Shown here: in pieces, positions 57,662-60,925 of the stretch | Position numbering within the stretch: position 1 is the stretch's first letter | Layout of the letters: every line of letters begins with the position of its first letter | Made by a program: the position numbers and the translations under genes | Assembly (NCBI GenBank): GCA_964539395.1 | Contig: CAZIIU010000020.1 | Location: 1-60,925 of the forward strand | Origin: M55B112 sp964539395 | Lineage (GTDB): Bacteria; Bacteroidota; Bacteroidia; Bacteroidales; GCA-2748055 | Length of the DNA: 60,925 nucleotides | Direction: 5' to 3' | The notes under the pieces: model-generated | Told to the model about the DNA's origin: nothing | The model's database searches: none | Seen by the model: only the letters and a program-made list of their open reading frames with translations

Positions 57662-58582
57662 ATGGCAATCAGCAGCAGAGGCCTAACAGGTACGATCATT
57701 GTCCATGGACTCATATTGGCATTGCTGATACTGGGTAGCCTGACCTTTCCCGACCCTCCGCCGGAAGAGGAAGGTGTACTTGTGAACTTTGGTACAGATG
57801 ATACCGGATTTGGCTCAACAGAACCGATTGGTGATGAGACCAATCAGGGAACCCCGGAGCCCGAGACCGTGGAACCAATAACGGTTACTGAACCCGCCAC
57901 ACCACCTCCTGATGCAGTTGTTGAGAAAACAGCAGACCAGACACAGGATATTGAAGAGGTAGTTGTAAAAGAGGATCCAAAACCTACACCAGAAGAGATC
58001 CGTAAACAACAGGAACAGGCTGAAATAAAAAGGAAACAGCAGGAAGAGGAGCGCATCAGACGTGCAGAAGAAGAAAGAATCAGGAGAGAGAAGGAAGAGG
58101 AACGCAGACGCATTGAAGAGGAAAGGTTGCGCAGGGAGCAACAGGCGGACAGACTGAACAGAATGGGAGAAGAAACTTTTGGCCGCCGTGGAGTCGGGGA
58201 TCAGCAGGGTACTGAAGGGGTAACCCCGGGCACCGGCACCAACCAGGGAGCTGTAACAGGTACCCCGGGTGCAACCAATTACGGTGATGGGAGTGGATTG
58301 GGTGACAATCAAAACTACGGTTTAGGCAGCCGAAAAGCTCTGGGAACGCTACCCACACCTGTCGTGGACAATTGCAGCGTAACCAGCAGGATTGAAGTTA
58401 CGGTTGAAATACAGGTCGACCGCTCAGGAGCTGTTGTTGGTGCAAGTGTGAAACAGGCAACATTTTCAGATCCATGCATCAATAATGCTGTCCTTGCTGC
58501 TGCCAGGATAACAAAATTCACAAGCGACCAGAATGCCTCCTTCAGACAGACAGGCTGGATCAGGTATATAATTGAACCATAG
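57662..58582 (+). CDS. TonB-family energy transducer
   Basis: 306 residues. N-terminal membrane anchor (GTIIVHGLILALLILGSL, about 9-26), a Pro/Glu-rich stretch and a long charged helix (about 115-180, KQQEEERIRRAEEERIRREK type) spanning the periplasm, a Gly/Thr-rich linker, and a C-terminal domain (about 225-306, SRIEVTVEIQVDRSGAVVGAS, ARITKFTSD) like TonB C-terminal domains. It transmits proton-motive force from ExbBD to outer membrane receptors. The stop codon abuts the stop codon of the convergent TSUP gene with no base between them. Confidence 0.9.
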   Translation: MAISSRGLTGTIIVHGLILALLILGSLTFPDPPPEEEGVLVNFGTDDTGFGSTEPIGDETNQGTPEPETVEPITVTEPATPPPDAVVEKTADQTQDIEEVVVKEDPKPTPEEIRKQQEQAEIKRKQQEEERIRRAEEERIRREKEEERRRIEEERLRREQQADRLNRMGEETFGRRGVGDQQGTEGVTPGTGTNQGAVTGTPGATNYGDGSGLGDNQNYGLGSRKALGTLPTPVVDNCSVTSRIEVTVEIQVDRSGAVVGASVKQATFSDPCINNAVLAAARITKFTSDQNASFRQTGWIRYIIEP

Positions 58583-59350
58583 TTATATTCCGGGAATCAG
58601 CAGCTTCAACGCTGCAAGCAGGATCGCTGCCATCAACATGTACCTGAGAAACCCCGCACCCCACTTAACGGCAACATTCACCCCTACCCAGGCGCCTGCC
58701 ATGTTTCCTGCAGCAAGCAGCAATCCCAGCAATGTGTAATCCCATGTTAACAGATCGCTGTAAATGAATATGACAAGGGCGAAAGGAGTATACAACAAAA
58801 CTATCAGCACCTTGATCCCATTGGCCTTCAGCAAATCAAATCCACAGCCCATCACCAGACCTGTCAGCAAAAAGAATCCGACACCCGCCTGAATAAATCC
58901 ACCATAAAGTCCAATAAAAAAGAAAATCAGGTATTGTAAAGTTCTATTAAGCGGAGGCTGGTCCCTCCTGTCCTTCACCCAGCGATTCGGATCCACCAAT
59001 ACAATTAAAAACATCACAAGCATCAGTATACCAATGACCCTGTCAAGGGCGGGAGCTGAAATAACTGTTGCAAAAAAGGCCCCCAGCAAAGATCCGATTA
59101 CTGCAGGGATACCGATTTTGTAATCGGTTTTGATATCCAGTACTTTCTTCTTCTGAAACCGCCTTACGCCAACAATGTTGTGCAATAAAATACCTATCCT
59201 GTTAATGGCGTTTGCATTGGTTGAGGGAATTCCCAGGGGAATGATTAAAAGCGGCAGGGTGAGAAGTGATCCGCCTGCAGCTACAGTATTAACAACTCCG
59301 GCAACAAACCCGACACCAAGTACGGCCAATATCATGTACCACTCCGGCAT
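58583..59350 (-). CDS. TSUP family permease (TauE/SafE-like)
   Basis: 255 residues, about eight hydrophobic segments. The pattern VGFVAGVVNTVAAGGSLLTLPLLI at residues 14-37 and the repeat around GGFIQAGVGFFLLTGLVM (about 150-167) are the paired signature of TSUP transporters. They move sulfite, sulfonates or other organic anions; the substrate cannot be read. It begins 5 bp after glyA and is probably cotranscribed. Confidence 0.9.
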   Translation of the reverse strand: MPEWYMILAVLGVGFVAGVVNTVAAGGSLLTLPLLIIPLGIPSTNANAINRIGILLHNIVGVRRFQKKKVLDIKTDYKIGIPAVIGSLLGAFFATVISAPALDRVIGILMLVMFLIVLVDPNRWVKDRRDQPPLNRTLQYLIFFFIGLYGGFIQAGVGFFLLTGLVMGCGFDLLKANGIKVLIVLLYTPFALVIFIYSDLLTWDYTLLGLLLAAGNMAGAWVGVNVAVKWGAGFLRYMLMAAILLAALKLLIPGI

Positions 59351-59355
59351 ACCCT

Positions 59356-60633
59356 TCAGGCAAACATGGGATAATCATTCATCATCTCATTCACCTGTTG
59401 TTTTATTTTGACAATTTCCGCCTCATTTTCAAGATTAACAAGTACCCCGTCAATCATTTCTACAATAAACGGAATCTGATCATCCTTCACACCACGGGTT
59501 GTAATAGCAGGAGTACCAACACGAATTCCACTGGTCTGGAAAGGAGATCTCGAATCAAATGGTACCATATTCTTGTTTACCGTAATATCAGCTTTTACAA
59601 GTATATTTTCCACCTGCTTACCGGTAATATCGGGGAATTTGGAACGAAGATCAATCAGCATTGAATGGTTATCGGTACCTCCTGAAACAACTTTGTATCC
59701 CCTTTTTACAAATTCGCTGGCCATCACAGATGCATTTATCTTTACCTGTTGCTGATAAGTCTTGAATTCCGGTGTAAGCGCCTCACCAAAGGCAACTGCT
59801 TTGGAAGCGATTACATGTTCCAGTGGACCGCCCTGTATACCGGGGAAAACAGCTGAGTTCAGCAATGACGACATAGTTCGTACCTCACCTTTATTTGTCG
59901 TAATACCCCATGGATTTTCAAAATCCTTCCCTAACAATATAACCCCTCCCCTGGGGCCGCGAAGGGTCTTGTGTGTTGTAGTGGTAACAATATGTGCAAA
60001 TTTCAACGGATTTTCAAGCAACCCGGCTGCTATCAGACCTGCCGGATGGGCCATATCTACCATGAAAAGAGCATCGATCTGATCCGCGATGTTACGCATC
60101 CTCGCATAATCCCATTCACGTGAATATGCCGAGGCGCCGCCGATAATAAGCTTTGGTCGCTCCCTTAGGGCGATCCGCTCCATTTCATCGTAATCAATCA
60201 TTCCGGTCTCCTCTTTCAATCCATAACTAATGGCCCTGTAAAGAATTCCGGAACTGTTTACCGGTGAACCATGTGACAGGTGACCGCCATGCGACAGGTC
60301 CAGTCCCATAAAGGTATCTCCGGGCTGCAGGGCAGCCAGGAAAACTGCCATATTGGCCTGTGCCCCGGAATGCGGCTGCACGTTGGCATATTCGGCATCG
60401 TATATCTCACACAGCCGGTCGATCGCAAGCTGCTCAACCTCATCAACAACTTCACACCCACCATAATAACGTTTACCGGGATATCCCTCGGCATATTTAT
60501 TGGTCAGACAAGAGCCCATCGCAGCCAGTACCTGTTCACTTACAAAATTTTCTGAAGCAATCAACTCAATTCCCTGCTTCTGTCGCTGATACTCCCGGTC
60601 GATCAGATTAAATAATTTTGTATCCGTTTTCAT
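59356..60633 (-). CDS. glyA: Serine hydroxymethyltransferase
   Basis: 425 residues from the ATG at 60633 (a GTG two codons upstream is also in frame). It interconverts serine and glycine using tetrahydrofolate. Motifs: IELIASENFVS near the start, YAEGYPGKRYYGGCE, SGAQANMAVF, DMAHPAGLIAAG and the PLP-binding lysine in TTTTHKTLRGPRGG. Full length. Confidence 0.98.
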   Translation of the reverse strand: MKTDTKLFNLIDREYQRQKQGIELIASENFVSEQVLAAMGSCLTNKYAEGYPGKRYYGGCEVVDEVEQLAIDRLCEIYDAEYANVQPHSGAQANMAVFLAALQPGDTFMGLDLSHGGHLSHGSPVNSSGILYRAISYGLKEETGMIDYDEMERIALRERPKLIIGGASAYSREWDYARMRNIADQIDALFMVDMAHPAGLIAAGLLENPLKFAHIVTTTTHKTLRGPRGGVILLGKDFENPWGITTNKGEVRTMSSLLNSAVFPGIQGGPLEHVIASKAVAFGEALTPEFKTYQQQVKINASVMASEFVKRGYKVVSGGTDNHSMLIDLRSKFPDITGKQVENILVKADITVNKNMVPFDSRSPFQTSGIRVGTPAITTRGVKDDQIPFIVEMIDGVLVNLENEAEIVKIKQQVNEMMNDYPMFA

Positions 60634-60674
60634 TGTCACCTGTTTAGAAATTTATAATTTGATAATAACGCTTC

Positions 60675-60682
60675 CAAAGTTA
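60675..60682 (-). promoter_or_regulatory. -7 promoter element (TAACTTTG) of glyA
   Basis: The minus strand has TAACTTTG, matching TAnnTTTG, 41 bases before the glyA ATG. The -33 position at 19 bases shows only TTT rather than TTTG. Confidence 0.5.
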
Positions 60683-60840
60683 ATCTTTAAAAAGAGAAAT
60701 AAAAGGAGCAGGTGGAGAGAAATTCAAAACTCATTCTATTGATCATGCAGGTTGGCGAAACGAGAATGATTAAGGAAACATGCAATAAACTGAACAGGGA
60801 GTAATTGTAAGGCAGCAATGGTCTGAGCAGCAGGAATTTT

Positions 60841-60924
60841 TTATGTTAATGCGCTACAAACATCTACTGTCCTGTGCAAAGGCATGTCATGAGCTCGTCG
60901 TCGTACCTCCTCCTCGGTTCCGCC
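60841..60924 (-). CDS. Possible C-terminal fragment of an unknown protein at the window edge
   Basis: Minus strand: an open frame enters from the right edge, giving 27 codons to a TAA (ending ...H-R-T-V-D-V-C-S-A-L-T). The opposite strand is also open from an ATG at 60844 to the edge, so the direction cannot be decided. No family recognised and too short to judge. Confidence 0.15.
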   Translation of the reverse strand, partial: GGTEEEVRRRAHDMPLHRTVDVCSALT

Positions 60925-60925
60925 A

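Overview
The window reads as a chromosomal segment of a Bacteroidota bacterium, most likely a marine or anaerobic Bacteroidia/Marinilabiliales-type lineage; that level of taxonomy is inference. The case rests on a PorP/SprF protein beside a giant protein with a gliding-type (type B) sorting domain, a gingipain-like peptidase with a type A sorting domain, TonB receptors with carboxypeptidase-regulatory-like N-termini, a DUF4249 lipoprotein, and promoter elements of the TAnnTTTG type. An [FeFe]-hydrogenase maturase (HydG) suggests anaerobic or fermentative capacity. No tRNA, rRNA, CRISPR array, insertion sequence or phage gene was seen.

Layout. 1-4.5 kb: a 9-bp tandem repeat, then a minus-strand group with an RhlE-like RNA helicase, a YbgC-like thioesterase and an oligopeptidase B-like peptidase whose lipoprotein signal lies one base out of frame. 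4.5-11.2 kb: tocopherol cyclase-like protein, Tex, and a DUF4249/TonB-receptor pair. 11.4-14.8 kb: rpe and a second TonB-type outer membrane protein. 15.2-19.9 kb: leuC-leuD-(citramalate/isopropylmalate synthase)-leuB. 20-24 kb: an SLC12-like transporter and hydG, the latter behind a Rex-like operator and a coupled micro-ORF. 24-26.6 kb: two exported proteins of unknown function and a threonine dehydratase/serine racemase-type enzyme. 26.9-30.6 kb: ECF sigma factor, membrane TPR-like partner and a C39-peptidase ABC exporter. 30.7-36.5 kb: PorP/SprF and a 1614-residue secreted protein with three near-identical 273-bp repeats. 36.8-39.1 kb: an eIF1/SUI1-like factor, an ankyrin protein and a small lipoprotein. 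39.1-43.2 kb: gingipain-like protease. 43.4-50.4 kb: two SpoIIE-type phosphatases, an OLD-like ATPase with an eroded TOPRIM region, and a convergent SiaC-like (DUF1987) protein. 50.5-60.6 kb: tsaD, tamB, an exbB-exbD-exbD-tonB cluster, a TSUP permease and glyA.

How the parts fit. The TonB/ExbBD cluster could energise the two TonB-type receptors. TamB concerns outer-membrane protein assembly. PorP/SprF and the two sorting-domain proteins belong to the type IX secretion pathway, although no core T9SS gene is in view. The SpoIIE phosphatases with SiaC look like a partner-switching signalling module whose kinase (SiaB) is not in the window. The most useful leads are the Rex-like operator and micro-ORF before hydG, the signal-peptide frameshift in the oligopeptidase, the phosphatase/OLD-like/SiaC neighbourhood, and the sigma/TPR/C39-exporter group without a visible cargo peptide. 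I found no clear-cut, wholly new system.
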